Part shown: positions 18,375 to 26,510 of the stretch, piece by piece
Numbering within the stretch: position 1 is the first letter of the stretch
How the letters are laid out: each line of letters begins with the position of its first letter
Source of the DNA: Hyphomonas sp. Mor2
Lineage (GTDB): Bacteria; Pseudomonadota; Alphaproteobacteria; Caulobacterales; Hyphomonadaceae
Length of the DNA stretch: 64,000 nt
Reading direction: 5' to 3'
Assembly: GCF_001854405.1 (NCBI RefSeq)
Contig: NZ_CP017718.1
Location: 3,348,001-3,412,000, forward strand
Notes under the pieces: model-generated
Seen by the model: the letters and a program-made list of their open reading frames with translations, nothing else
What the model was told of the DNA's origin: nothing
Database searches by the model: none
Translations under genes and position numbers: made by a program

Positions 18375-18734
18375 ATGAGCAAAATATTGCTGGCAGAAGA
18401 TGATGACGCGATGCGCACCTTTCTGAGCGCCTCCCTCCGCCGTGCTGGACATGATGTCCAGGATTATGAAGATGGCGAAGGCGCACTGGAGGCACTCGAG
18501 CGGGAAGTCTTTGATCTGTTGCTGACTGATATCGTAATGCCAGGCATAGACGGGATCGAGCTTGCCCGCCGCGGCGCTGAACTCGATCCGGCAATGAAAA
18601 TCGTCTTCATCACAGGCTTTGCCGCGGTCGCCCTGTCGGGCGGCGCACCGACACCTGCTGGCGCCAAAGTCCTGTCCAAGCCCTTCCATCTGCGCGAGCT
18701 GGTCGATGAAGTCGAACGGGTGATGGCGGCCTGA
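18375..18734 (+). CDS. cpdR: Single-domain response regulator CpdR
   Basis: A 119-residue receiver domain without an output domain. In Caulobacter, unphosphorylated CpdR localises ClpXP and primes it to degrade cell-cycle proteins such as CtrA-pathway factors and PopA/PdeA. The sequence shows the acidic pocket (AEDDD at 7-11), the phosphoacceptor Asp52 (LLLTDIVMPGIDG), FITGFAAVAL, and the conserved KVLSKPFHL lysine segment; the FAAVAL and KPFHLR forms are typical of CpdR. The start ATG follows ACAGGTTTTC. Phosphorylation would come from the CckA-ChpT phosphorelay, encoded elsewhere. Confidence 0.93.
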   Translation: MSKILLAEDDDAMRTFLSASLRRAGHDVQDYEDGEGALEALEREVFDLLLTDIVMPGIDGIELARRGAELDPAMKIVFITGFAAVALSGGAPTPAGAKVLSKPFHLRELVDEVERVMAA

Positions 18735-18815
18735 TGTATCTGACCTGCAGCTGATTGCAGTTCAGGCTTGACTAGACGCCGCCAAAAGTGGATGACCCGT
18801 CCTTCTGAAACGGAT

Positions 18816-18890
18816 GGTCGATTAGCTCAGTGGTAGAGCACTGCATTGACATTGCAGGGGTCACTAGTTCGAACCTAGTATCGACCACCA
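18816..18890 (+). tRNA. tRNA-Val (GAC)
   Basis: A complete cloverleaf: acceptor GGTCGAT/ATCGACC, D arm GCTC..GAGC, anticodon stem CTGCA/TGCAG with anticodon GAC (18848-18850), T arm ACTAG-TTCGAAC-CTAGT, and an encoded CCA end. It is followed by five T, a likely terminator element. It lies 81 bp after cpdR. Confidence 0.97.
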
Positions 18891-18903
18891 TTTTTCCTCT
18901 TCC

Positions 18904-19572
18904 CTACTGAAACAGTGGTGAGGCAGCGCCCACCAACGCCCGCTCCTTCTCGAGAATTCGCGTAAAGGACGGGCGGGCATGAAGGCGCGGGACATAGTCC
19001 GAAAGGTTCGGCCAATGCTTGGCGTCGATCTGCTCACCAGCGTGAAAATAGTTCACGAAAATGCTGCCCGCCGTGAGATCAGCGAGGCTGCACGTGTCGC
19101 CGAGCAGGAATGCACGACCACTTATGAGTTGGGACTCAAGATAGTCGAAGACTTGCGGTCGGGCTTGATGCGCCGCTGCGACGATCGCTGGATCGGGATC
19201 GACCTGTTGGAAGGTCGGATTGATGAATTGCTGAATAAAGAGCGGCGCCTCGACCTTCGAGAATAGAGCGGTGGCGAGATAGTCGCAGAGCCATAGCATC
19301 CAGGCTTCGTCCCATCCGGCCTTTGGAAATAGCGGCGGCTCAGGCGCTTCGGCTTCCAGCAAGGTGCAGGCGGCCAAAGAGTCCGGCAAAAAGCGGCCAT
19401 TCATCTCGAGCACCGGGACCTTACCGAGCGGGCTGATCTTGAGGAAGTCCGGGTCGGGATCGCCAAGCGGCACGACCGAGATTATCTCATATTCGAGGCC
19501 CTTTTCTTCGATGAAAGCGACCAGGCGGCGAACCCAGGGGGAGAGAAGGGTGCCGTGAACCTTGAGCTGCAT
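18904..19572 (-). CDS. Glutathione S-transferase family protein
   Basis: A 222-residue GST-fold protein. The N-terminal thioredoxin-like domain (1-80) carries LSPWVRRLVAFIEEKGLEYE, LGKVPVLEMNG (cis-Pro) and the PDSLAACTLLE segment, where the family usually has a Ser/Thr contact to glutathione. The C-terminal helical domain has LGDTCSLADLTAGSIF. Substrate unknown. It diverges from an HxlR regulator across a 17-bp inverted-repeat operator, so it is probably induced together with the tautomerase genes. Confidence 0.9.
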   Translation of the reverse strand: MQLKVHGTLLSPWVRRLVAFIEEKGLEYEIISVVPLGDPDPDFLKISPLGKVPVLEMNGRFLPDSLAACTLLEAEAPEPPLFPKAGWDEAWMLWLCDYLATALFSKVEAPLFIQQFINPTFQQVDPDPAIVAAAHQARPQVFDYLESQLISGRAFLLGDTCSLADLTAGSIFVNYFHAGEQIDAKHWPNLSDYVPRLHARPSFTRILEKERALVGAASPLFQ

Positions 19573-19625
19573 AAACCGTCTCCTTCTGATGTATCAGGCA
19601 TCTTGATCAGTTTTATCAAAAAACC

Positions 19626-19672
19626 AGTTGCAATACGAAACTATTTAGAGTATGCAGTTTCATATTGCAACT
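19626..19672. promoter_or_regulatory. Long inverted repeat, probable HxlR operator
   Basis: Left arm AGTTGCAATACGAAACT (19626-19642), 13-bp spacer, right arm AGTTTCATATTGCAACT (19656-19672): 16 of 17 positions are complementary. It lies between the divergent GST and HxlR genes, about 50 bp from the GST start and ending 15 bp before the HxlR start, so one dimer could control both directions. Confidence 0.75.
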
Positions 19673-19687
19673 AAAAATGTGTTCTCA

Positions 19688-20176
19688 ATGAAGACCAAAT
19701 CCTTTTCAGATATGCAGTGCTCGATCGCGCGCGCCCTGGACCATGTTGGCTCCTGGTGGTCGTTGCTGATCATTCGCGACGCGATGATGGGCGCACGTCG
19801 GTTCAAGCACTTTCAGGAAAATCTCGGCATTGCCAGGAATACATTGACGAACCGTCTCGGCGATCTGATCGAAGGCGGGATCATCGATAAGGTTCCGGCC
19901 GAAGACGGCTATGCGCACGAAGAATATGTTTTGACCGAGCGCGGCCGCGAGCTGGCGCCGGTGATCATCGCGCTCGCTCAATGGGGCGACAAATGGGTCG
20001 CGCATGAGAAAGGCCCATCGACGGTCATTACGGTCAAGGAGTCGGGCGAAAAGCTCCCGCGAATCTGGCCTCGCAGCAGCGATGGCGAGGTCATGGCGCT
20101 AAAGGAGGTCGGCATGCGCCGGGCCAATGGCGCCCCTCAAAAAATCTGGCATGAAGAAAAGGAGGATCCCGCATGA
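19688..20176 (+). CDS. HxlR-family transcriptional regulator
   Basis: A 162-residue winged-helix regulator of the HxlR type: MQCSIARALDHVGSWWSLLIIRDAMMGARRF (conserved Cys near the N-terminus, GxxWxxLI), then NLGIARNTLTNRL and the EYVLTERGRELAPVIIAL wing. Members sense aldehydes, quinones or oxidants, often through the N-terminal cysteine. The start MKTKSF (19688) is chosen because the upstream in-frame Met at 19652 falls inside the inverted-repeat operator. It overlaps the next gene by 4 bp (ATGA). The tail beyond about 105 residues is longer than in minimal members. Confidence 0.92.
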   Translation: MKTKSFSDMQCSIARALDHVGSWWSLLIIRDAMMGARRFKHFQENLGIARNTLTNRLGDLIEGGIIDKVPAEDGYAHEEYVLTERGRELAPVIIALAQWGDKWVAHEKGPSTVITVKESGEKLPRIWPRSSDGEVMALKEVGMRRANGAPQKIWHEEKEDPA

Positions 20177-20490
20177 TATCCTGCAATTGCATTGTGCAGG
20201 CCGGTCAGATCTCACCCGAGACAGAAGCCGTCCTGCGCGCCAATCTCAGCGCCTTTGCGGAGCGCGCGTTCGGCGAACCGGCCGAGATCAACTGGCGCGC
20301 CATCCCGGAACGCAGTGGATTTACCGCGGCCAAGCCAAGCACGTCTTCGATCATCTCGATGGCCGCCAATCGGCCGGTGCCACAGCCGGAGCGCGCGGAT
20401 CTGCTGAAAGAAATGTGTGAGCTGTGGGTGAAAGAGACCCATCGCTCGCTGGATGAAGTCGTCGGCGTCATCTCCGACCCCCAAACCTGA
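20173..20490 (+). CDS. Tautomerase-superfamily protein lacking the catalytic N-terminal proline
   Basis: A 105-residue protein that looks like a tautomerase/MIF-fold subunit: a short beta start, the helix ETEAVLRANLSAFAERAF, an AKPSTSSIISMAANRPV strand region and a second helix ending in VGVISDPQT. The residue after Met is Ile rather than Pro, so the proton-shuttling Pro1 is absent. It may partner the following tautomerase as a heteromer or act on its own by another chemistry. It starts within the HxlR stop (ATGA overlap) and is 12 bp before the Pro1-bearing paralogue. Confidence 0.65.
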   Translation: MISCNCIVQAGQISPETEAVLRANLSAFAERAFGEPAEINWRAIPERSGFTAAKPSTSSIISMAANRPVPQPERADLLKEMCELWVKETHRSLDEVVGVISDPQT

Positions 20491-20502
20491 CAGGAGCCTG
20501 AT

Positions 20503-20904
20503 ATGCCTCTCTATTTGTGCAACGCAGCCAAAGGCGCGATTTCCGATGCGGCCAAGCCTAAGATTGCAGCTGACATTACCCGTATCCATTGCGATGTGAC
20601 CGGCGCCCCACCGCAATTTGTCCATGCCTTCTTTGTCGAAGAGGACGCAGCTCCACCCCTGAATGGCAAGTCTGCGGTCCTGTTTGGCAGCATTCGCGCC
20701 AATCGAACCGACGCGCAAAAAGCGCAGATCATCGAAGAGATGCGCCAGTCCATCTCGACTCATGCCGGCATCGATTTTGAGGCCGTCGGTATGATGACCA
20801 CGGATATCCCGGCGAGCTGGGCATTTGAGGGTGGTGAAGTCATGCCGGAACCGGGCGAGGAAGCGGAATGGCTGGCGCGCCACAACCGGGCGGCGGCGGA
20901 ATAG
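20503..20904 (+). CDS. Tautomerase-superfamily protein
   Basis: A 133-residue protein beginning MPLYLCN, so Pro1 is available as the catalytic base after removal of Met, as in 4-oxalocrotonate tautomerase, cis-CaaD and MSAD families. The two beta-alpha-beta halves are visible (residues about 2-60 and 60-115), with a conserved Arg-rich FGSIRANRTDAQKAQI in between. The substrate is unknown; the neighbourhood (HxlR, GST, SDR, nitrilase) suggests breakdown of a small unsaturated or halogenated carbonyl compound. Confidence 0.8.
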   Translation: MPLYLCNAAKGAISDAAKPKIAADITRIHCDVTGAPPQFVHAFFVEEDAAPPLNGKSAVLFGSIRANRTDAQKAQIIEEMRQSISTHAGIDFEAVGMMTTDIPASWAFEGGEVMPEPGEEAEWLARHNRAAAE

Positions 20905-20905
20905 T

Positions 20906-21295
20906 ATGATGATTTCGCGAATCTTTCTGGGCTTCATCGCGCTGTCCATTGGCAGTATCGGGATCCTGTATCTGTACGATCCCGATCTGCTTCTGGCGCG
21001 CTATGACCTCGCGGCGGGCAGCGCGGGCATGGATAACATGTTGCGCTCCACCTATGGCGGTGTGTTCCTGATGTCAGCCATGATCTTTCTGCTTGGTGTA
21101 TTCGTGGAGGCTCGTCGCCGAGACGCGCTGGCCTTTGTTGCGATCTTCATGACCGGGGCGGCGATTGGGCGGATCGCCAGCATCCTGGCCGTAGGAGCGC
21201 CGCCTTCGACCATCATGCCGCTGCTTTATTTCGAGATTGCCGCGACGGTGATTGCGCTCGCCCTGTACTTTCGCACGTCGGTGGCTCAAAACTGA
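20906..21295 (+). CDS. DUF4345-like four-helix membrane protein
   Basis: A 129-residue inner-membrane protein with four hydrophobic segments (about 3-24, 45-68, 74-96, 102-122). The form, including the RSTYGGVFLMSAMIFLLGV segment and GRIASILAVG, matches DUF4345-type proteins, which have no known activity. The start MMISR is just after the tautomerase stop; the upstream part of the frame overlaps that gene and is discarded. It is co-directional and tightly spaced with the HxlR-led genes. Confidence 0.75.
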   Translation: MMISRIFLGFIALSIGSIGILYLYDPDLLLARYDLAAGSAGMDNMLRSTYGGVFLMSAMIFLLGVFVEARRRDALAFVAIFMTGAAIGRIASILAVGAPPSTIMPLLYFEIAATVIALALYFRTSVAQN

Positions 21296-21328
21296 GCTGT
21301 AACGCTCGCGAACCAAAAGGGGTTTCTA

Positions 21329-22054
21329 ATGTCTGATACTGTTATCGTTTTGGGCGCGGGCGCCTCGCAAGGTGTTGGTGGCGCGCTGGGGCGGAAATTC
21401 GCCGCTGAAGGGCACCACGTGATCATGACCGGGCGCACGGCGTCGAAGGTCGAAGCGCTGGCCAGCGAAATCTCAAACGCCGGTGGATCGGCTGAAAGTC
21501 TCGCCGTGGATGTGACTTCCGAGGCCGATCTCGACGCGTTGTTCAATCATGCCAAAGCCCGTGGGTCCTTGGCGGCGGTGCTCTACAATGCCGGAAACAA
21601 TGCCATCATCCCATTTGAGCAGTTGGAACCGGACACGGTTGAGCAATTCTGGCGCGTCGGGTGTTTCGGCGCCTTTCTGACGGCCAAGCGCGCCATCCCG
21701 ATTCTCGAGGCCCAGGGACAGGGCAGCCTGTTCTTTACCGGTGCCTCTGGGTCGATGCGCGGACGACCCAATTTTGCCCATTTCGCGATGATGAAAGCAG
21801 GCCTGCGTATGCTGGCTCAGTCGCTGGCCCGCGATTACGGCCCGAAAGGCGTGCATGTCGCGCATTTCATCATTGATGGGGTCATTGATGGCGAAATGGT
21901 GCGCAGCCGGTTTGGTGAGTATCTGGACGGCCTGGGTGAGGATGGTGGCCTGTCGCCGGATGCGATCGCAGACGCCTATTGGCACGTGCACAGCCAGCAT
22001 CGCTCGGCCTGGACACATGAGATGGACCTAAGACCCTATAAAGAGACCTGGTGA
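21329..22054 (+). CDS. SDR-family oxidoreductase with Phe in place of the catalytic Tyr
   Basis: A 241-residue Rossmann-fold protein. The cofactor motif is GAGASQGVGGALG (8-20), with TGR suggesting NADP preference, and YNAGNNA replaces NNAG. The catalytic Ser is in FTGASGSMRG, but the usual YxxxK reads FAMMK (within NFAHFAMMKAGLRML), so the proton-donating Tyr is missing while Lys stays. A subgroup of SDRs with FAxxK and a following VHVAHFIIDG segment exists; their reaction is not established. RBS AAAGGGG precedes the start. It is probably part of the HxlR-led cluster. Confidence 0.88.
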   Translation: MSDTVIVLGAGASQGVGGALGRKFAAEGHHVIMTGRTASKVEALASEISNAGGSAESLAVDVTSEADLDALFNHAKARGSLAAVLYNAGNNAIIPFEQLEPDTVEQFWRVGCFGAFLTAKRAIPILEAQGQGSLFFTGASGSMRGRPNFAHFAMMKAGLRMLAQSLARDYGPKGVHVAHFIIDGVIDGEMVRSRFGEYLDGLGEDGGLSPDAIADAYWHVHSQHRSAWTHEMDLRPYKETW

Positions 22055-22102
22055 GCTTCGCCATAGCTGGCGATCACTTGATTGCATGCTAGGGTCGCCG
22101 AC

Positions 22103-22936
22103 ATGACCCTTCTTCGCGCAGCGTGCATTCAGATGCGTGCGACCACTGAAATCCAGCCCAATATCGAAGCCGCGACCGCGTTGATCCGCGACGCTGCAGG
22201 GCAAGGCGCGCAGTTTATCGCGACGCCGGAAATGACCAATCTGCTCGACATTCGGCCCGGGCAAGCCCGGCCCAAGATCAAGCCGGAAGCAGACGATCCA
22301 TGTCTGAAAGCACTGTGCGGGCTGGCGCGCGAGCTGAACGTGACCGTGTTGATCGGTTCGCTGGCCGTGGCTCTGCCGGACGATGACCGTTTCGCAAATC
22401 GCTCCTATCTGATCTGTCCGGACGGGCGCATCCTGGCACGCTATGACAAGATCCATATGTTTGATGTCGAAGTCGGCGACGGGCAGTTCTATCGCGAGTC
22501 CAAGGCCTATCGCGGTGGGCAGGACGCTGTGCTGGCGGAGACTTCGACAGCCAAGATCGGCCTGACCATCTGTTATGATGTCCGCTTTCCGCACCTGTAC
22601 CGCGTGCTTGGTCAGGCTGGCGCAGAGCTGATCACCATCCCGGCGGCCTTCACACGCGTGACCGGGGAGGCGCATTGGCATGTCCTCACGCGTGCCAGGG
22701 CGATCGAAACCGGCAGCTTCGTTGTCGCGCCGGCGCAGGGCGGCACGCATGAAGACGGCCGAGAAACCTATGGTCACTCCCTGATTGTCTCGCCTTGGGG
22801 AGAGGTGCTCGCGGAGGCGTCCGGCGATACACCAGGGGTCATTGTCGCGGACTTGGATCTGACGCAGGTCGCCAAGGCCCGGTCACGCATCCCGGCCCTG
22901 CACAACGACCAGGAGATCGCGTTCAAAAAGGTCTGA
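22103..22936 (+). CDS. Carbon-nitrogen hydrolase (nitrilase superfamily, Nit-type amidase)
   Basis: A 277-residue amidase of the nitrilase superfamily, closest in form to the Nit1/Nit2 group (deaminated-glutathione or omega-amidase activity). The Glu-Lys-Cys triad can be placed in ATPEMTN, RYDKIHMFDV and LTICYDVRFPHLYR. The start MTLLRA is taken 48 bp after the SDR stop; a Met seven codons upstream is less likely. A C-terminal ARSRIPALHN segment is also typical of the group. Confidence 0.92.
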   Translation: MTLLRAACIQMRATTEIQPNIEAATALIRDAAGQGAQFIATPEMTNLLDIRPGQARPKIKPEADDPCLKALCGLARELNVTVLIGSLAVALPDDDRFANRSYLICPDGRILARYDKIHMFDVEVGDGQFYRESKAYRGGQDAVLAETSTAKIGLTICYDVRFPHLYRVLGQAGAELITIPAAFTRVTGEAHWHVLTRARAIETGSFVVAPAQGGTHEDGRETYGHSLIVSPWGEVLAEASGDTPGVIVADLDLTQVAKARSRIPALHNDQEIAFKKV

Positions 22937-22950
22937 GAGGGGCTATAAAA

Positions 22951-23026
22951 TGGTGCCGCGTAGAGGACTTGAACCTCCGACCTCCGCATTACGAATGCGA
23001 TGCTCTACCAGCTGAGCTAACGCGGC
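22951..23026 (-). tRNA. tRNA-Thr (CGT)
   Basis: Cloverleaf read leftward: acceptor GCCGCGT/ACGCGGC, D arm GCTC..GAGC, anticodon loop TTCGTAA (anticodon CGT), T arm GGAGG-TTCAAGT-CCTCT, and encoded CCA. It is downstream of the SDR gene on the same strand. No integrase or att-like repeat accompanies it. Confidence 0.96.
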
Positions 23027-23092
23027 GAACCAAATTGAAGGCGGTGACATACAAGTCCCGGCCCGGTTCGGCAAGCCAAAGCTTCACGCAAC

Positions 23093-23872
23093 CTAGCCTG
23101 GGCTGGCTGCTGACCCTGCCAGCAAGCCACCATCCAGAGTCAGGGTCTCGCCTGTCATGTAGGCGGCGTCATCAGCCGCCAGCATCAGGGCTACGGCGGC
23201 GACTTCTTCGGGCAGGCCAAATCGCTTCAACGGCGTGTCGGCGACGAGAGCGGCCATTTTCTCTTCGCGATCCGGTCCGTCGCCGAGCATAGGCTCCCAC
23301 ATCGGGGTCAGGATGGCAGCCGGTGCAATGGCGTTGCAGCGGATCGCCCAACCTTGTTGCGCGCAATACAGGGCGACTGTGCGTGTGTGATTGAGGATGG
23401 CAGCCTTGGAACTGGCATAAGCCGCTGCGCCAGGAATTCCGACCAGACCCGAACGGGAGGCGATATTGATGATGCTGCCGGAGCCAGCGGCTTTCATGGC
23501 CCGGATCGCGGCTTGGCAGCCGAGCAGGGTGCCATTGAGATTGACGTCGTGCACCGCCCGCCAGGCCTCCAGCGAGACGTGTTCTGGATCATGAACGAGC
23601 TCGCCATCTTCAAAGCCGGTAATGCCGGCATTGTTGACCAGGATGTCGAGCTGCTTGTGTACGGCGAGGACCGCCTGCCAATCCGATGGCACAGAGACGT
23701 CGAGTGGATGATAGGCGCCGCCAATGCGATCGGCGAGGGCCTGGCCCTCTGCATCGCGAATATCGGTGACGATGACGGATGCGCCTTCAGCGGCAAAGGC
23801 CTCGGCAATCGCGGCGCCAATGCCGCGGGCGGCGCCGGTGACCAGCGCGGTTTTATCTTTCAAACGGGGCAT
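23093..23872 (-). CDS. SDR-family NAD(P)-dependent oxidoreductase
   Basis: A 259-residue classical short-chain dehydrogenase. Motifs: TGAARGIG (13-20), VTDIRD (the Asp favours NAD), NNAG (about 84), catalytic Ser in NIASRSG and YASSK (about 152-156) with both Tyr and Lys, and [11 protein letters not shown] in place of the PG motif. The C-terminus has [11 protein letters not shown]. The substrate is not predictable. It stands alone, diverging from a VOC-family gene. Confidence 0.92.
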   Translation of the reverse strand: MPRLKDKTALVTGAARGIGAAIAEAFAAEGASVIVTDIRDAEGQALADRIGGAYHPLDVSVPSDWQAVLAVHKQLDILVNNAGITGFEDGELVHDPEHVSLEAWRAVHDVNLNGTLLGCQAAIRAMKAAGSGSIINIASRSGLVGIPGAAAYASSKAAILNHTRTVALYCAQQGWAIRCNAIAPAAILTPMWEPMLGDGPDREEKMAALVADTPLKRFGLPEEVAAVALMLAADDAAYMTGETLTLDGGLLAGSAASPG

Positions 23873-24072
23873 AAGAGATCTTTCAAAAACAGAAAGGGAT
23901 GGGCAGGCGCGATAGGCCTGCGGTTGAGACTGAACGTATCCGGAAGGCCGGTGTCGCTAGTTCATGGGTCTTCGAATGCTCCTCTGTATTGCGATCCAAT
24001 TATCGTGAACGTGGATTGCGTCAATGTCTTTTTCGATCATACTCCTCAAACGATCAGGCAGGGAGTAATGGG

Positions 24073-24462
24073 ATGTCCGAGAAACAACGTGTCACAGGTT
24101 TTGGCGGCTTTTTCTTTCGCGCGAAGGACCCGGCAGCGTTGGCGGCCTGGTACGAAGAGAATCTCGGCATTGATCCTGTGCCCAGTGATTATGATACCGC
24201 GCCCTGGCATCAGAACGAAGGCCCGACCGTGTTTGCGCCATTCAGTCATGACACGACCTATTTTGGCGACGACAAGAGCAAGACCTTCATGCTCAACATG
24301 CGGGTCGCGAACCTGGAAAAGATGGTCTCGCAATTACGCGCGAACGGCAATGAAGTGGTGGTAGACCCTGACAATCCGTATCCGAACGGCATGTTCGCGC
24401 GCGTCTATGATCCGGAAGGCAATCCGATCGAATTGTGGGAACCGCAACACAATCCGGAGTAG
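24073..24462 (+). CDS. VOC (glyoxalase/bleomycin-resistance) family protein
   Basis: A 129-residue single VOC domain made of two beta-alpha-beta-beta-beta modules: GFGGFFFRAKDPAALAAWYEENLGI, then MLNMRVANLEKMVSQLRANG, ending VYDPEGNPIELWEP with the usual metal-ligand Glu. The start MSEKQR follows AGGGAG at a good distance. Members act as glyoxalases, dioxygenases or binding proteins, and the function of this one is not known. It converges on the DUF817 gene with only 3 bp between the stops. Confidence 0.88.
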   Translation: MSEKQRVTGFGGFFFRAKDPAALAAWYEENLGIDPVPSDYDTAPWHQNEGPTVFAPFSHDTTYFGDDKSKTFMLNMRVANLEKMVSQLRANGNEVVVDPDNPYPNGMFARVYDPEGNPIELWEPQHNPE

Positions 24463-24465
24463 GGA

Positions 24466-25329
24466 TTACTCCACCGCTTTCGGGCGCTGCACCAGGGTCA
24501 CCAAGACCCAGGAAATGATCATCAACAGGTACCAGCTGCCGAGCTTTTGCAGCGAAACCATATTCCAGCCTTGCTCCTGTCCGGGATACAGCCAGATGGC
24601 TGTGAACGTGGCAATGTTCTCTGCGATCCAGATGAAGACGCTGACCAGAAAGAAGCCGATCAGAAGTTGCATCTGATGGCGCCAGCGCCAGACCCGGTAA
24701 CAGACTTGCGTTCGCCAGAACAGAATCGCGGTCAGAGCGAACAGGACATAGCGCACATCCCAGATGAAATGGTGGCTGAAGAAGTTCACATAAATACCTG
24801 TTGCGAGCAGCAGCGTCAGAGCAATGGGTGGATAGCCGCGCCAGCGGAACTCGAACACGCGAGCGACACGCGCAAAGTAGGATCCAACGGCCGCATACAT
24901 GAAGCCTGAAAAGAGCGGCACCCCGCCAATTCTCAGGATATTGTCTTCCGGATAGACCCAGGACCCCGCCTCGGTCTTGAACACTTCCATGGCGGTCCCG
25001 ACAATATGGAAGATCAGGATCACGATGGCTTCGCTGGGACGCTCGAGCCGTGTGACCAGGAACAGCGCCTGGATTGCGACCGCGTAAAGAACGAGAAAGT
25101 CATAGCGCGCGATCGGCGCGTCGGCCGGATACACATAGCGCGTCAAGATCATGCCGAGCAGCAACAAGCCGCCGAACAGACAGGCCCAGGCCTGCTTGAT
25201 ACCAAACACCAGAAACTCGATCAGAGCCTGCGTGACGCGCCGCGGCAGCAGATGCTCCAGCCAGGCTTCCACGGGCGGGAGCATTCGCGCGAGCGTTTGA
25301 TCAACGCGGGAATCGAGCGTGTTTTCCAT
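24466..25329 (-). CDS. DUF817 family integral membrane protein
   Basis: A 287-residue protein with about eight hydrophobic helices and the family signature FKTEAGSWVYPEDNILRIGGVPLFSGFMYAAVGSY split over its centre (about 117-151), plus FFSHHFIWDVRYVL. DUF817 proteins are found in many Proteobacteria and have no assigned activity; the conserved acidic and His residues near the membrane face suggest an enzyme. It is the last gene of the leftward crotonase-nspC-DUF817 group, 30 bp after nspC. Confidence 0.88.
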   Translation of the reverse strand: MENTLDSRVDQTLARMLPPVEAWLEHLLPRRVTQALIEFLVFGIKQAWACLFGGLLLLGMILTRYVYPADAPIARYDFLVLYAVAIQALFLVTRLERPSEAIVILIFHIVGTAMEVFKTEAGSWVYPEDNILRIGGVPLFSGFMYAAVGSYFARVARVFEFRWRGYPPIALTLLLATGIYVNFFSHHFIWDVRYVLFALTAILFWRTQVCYRVWRWRHQMQLLIGFFLVSVFIWIAENIATFTAIWLYPGQEQGWNMVSLQKLGSWYLLMIISWVLVTLVQRPKAVE

Positions 25330-25359
25330 GCCGGGACTGTCGGCAAAACTTATGAAAAA

Positions 25360-26502
25360 TTAGCGACCCAAGCGTGATCGAAATGCGTCATATCCGAACG
25401 CGCTCAGCAGTTCGAGGCTGCCGTCTTCGTGGCGCAAGGCGAGATTGGCGAGCGGATTGCCATTGAATGTGTTTGTCTTGACGAAGGAATAATGCATCTG
25501 GTCCTGGAAGATCACCCGATCTCCGGGATTGAGCGGCGCCGCGAAGGAATAATCGCCGATAATGTCACCCGTCATGCAGGTTCGGCCCGCCAGGCGATAG
25601 GTGTGGGCGAGCGCCTCTGCCGCGCCCGCATCCTGGACCTCTGGCCGATATGGCACTTCCAGCACATCCGGCATGTGGGTCGAGGCGCTGGCATCCAGCA
25701 ATGCAATCTCCCCCTCATTCCAGTGCAGGTCGATCACGCTAGCATGCAGTTCGCCGGTATCCACCACCAGACCGCCACCCGGTTCAAGAATCACCTCAAC
25801 CGGGAACCGTGCGCGAAACGCCTGGATCGCCTTGATCAGCGCGTCGACATCGTAGTCCGCCTTGTTGAGGAAATGCCCGCCACCAAAATTCACGGCGCTG
25901 ACCTGCTCAAGATAAGGCGCGAACTGATCGGCTACGTGTTCGATCAGACCGACCGAGCCTTCCGCACGGCTCTCGCACAAGGCGTGGACGTGCAAAATAT
26001 CAATGTCCGACCAATCCACTTGGTCGAGCTTGCTGGCGACCTCGCCAAACCGGGACATCGGGGCGCAGGGATCGTACAGATCGCCGCCGAGCGTGGCATT
26101 GGAATATCCAGGATTGACGCGCAGGCCGATTTGCGCCCCTGCCGCTTTTGCGCCGCCGCCATATTGCGCCAATTGCGCTGCTGAATTGAAATAGATGTGC
26201 TGCGCGATCGCGCTCAATCGCTCCACTTCTCCTGGTGCGTAGGCAGGCGAATAGACGTGCACTTCCTTTCCGAACGACTCAGCGCCGAGCCGCGCTTCCT
26301 GTTCGCCGCTGGCCGTCGTTCCATCGAGATAGTCGCGCATGAATGGAAACACCGCTGGCAAGGCAAAGGCCTTAGTCGCGAGCAGGATCTTACATCCGGC
26401 CTCGTCTCGAATGCGCTGAGCGGTTTCGAGATTCCGGCGCAGACGCGCCATGTCGAGCACGAAACAGGGGGTAGGCAGGTCGTCCAGGGTCATGGCGCGC
26501 AT
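25360..26502 (-). CDS. nspC: Carboxynorspermidine/carboxyspermidine decarboxylase
   Basis: PLP-dependent fold-III decarboxylase of 380 residues that converts carboxy(nor)spermidine to (nor)spermidine, or carboxyhomospermidine to homospermidine. The PLP lysine is in LLATKAFALP (about 43), the NspC-specific HALCESRAEGS at about 165, the phosphate-binding NFGGGHFLNKADYD at about 200, and the C-terminal active-site segment LAGRTCMTGDIIGDY with the catalytic Cys. The partner synthase lies about 5 kb away on the same strand. The gene starts 8 bp after the crotonase stop; an ATG three codons further in is an alternative start. Confidence 0.95.
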   Translation of the reverse strand: MRAMTLDDLPTPCFVLDMARLRRNLETAQRIRDEAGCKILLATKAFALPAVFPFMRDYLDGTTASGEQEARLGAESFGKEVHVYSPAYAPGEVERLSAIAQHIYFNSAAQLAQYGGGAKAAGAQIGLRVNPGYSNATLGGDLYDPCAPMSRFGEVASKLDQVDWSDIDILHVHALCESRAEGSVGLIEHVADQFAPYLEQVSAVNFGGGHFLNKADYDVDALIKAIQAFRARFPVEVILEPGGGLVVDTGELHASVIDLHWNEGEIALLDASASTHMPDVLEVPYRPEVQDAGAAEALAHTYRLAGRTCMTGDIIGDYSFAAPLNPGDRVIFQDQMHYSFVKTNTFNGNPLANLALRHEDGSLELLSAFGYDAFRSRLGR

Positions 26503-26510
26503 GTGCGCTC

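Noticed and set aside
18816..23026. The two tRNA genes as attachment sites of an integrative element
   Set aside because: No integrase, no repeated tRNA 3' end and no change of gene type flanks them.
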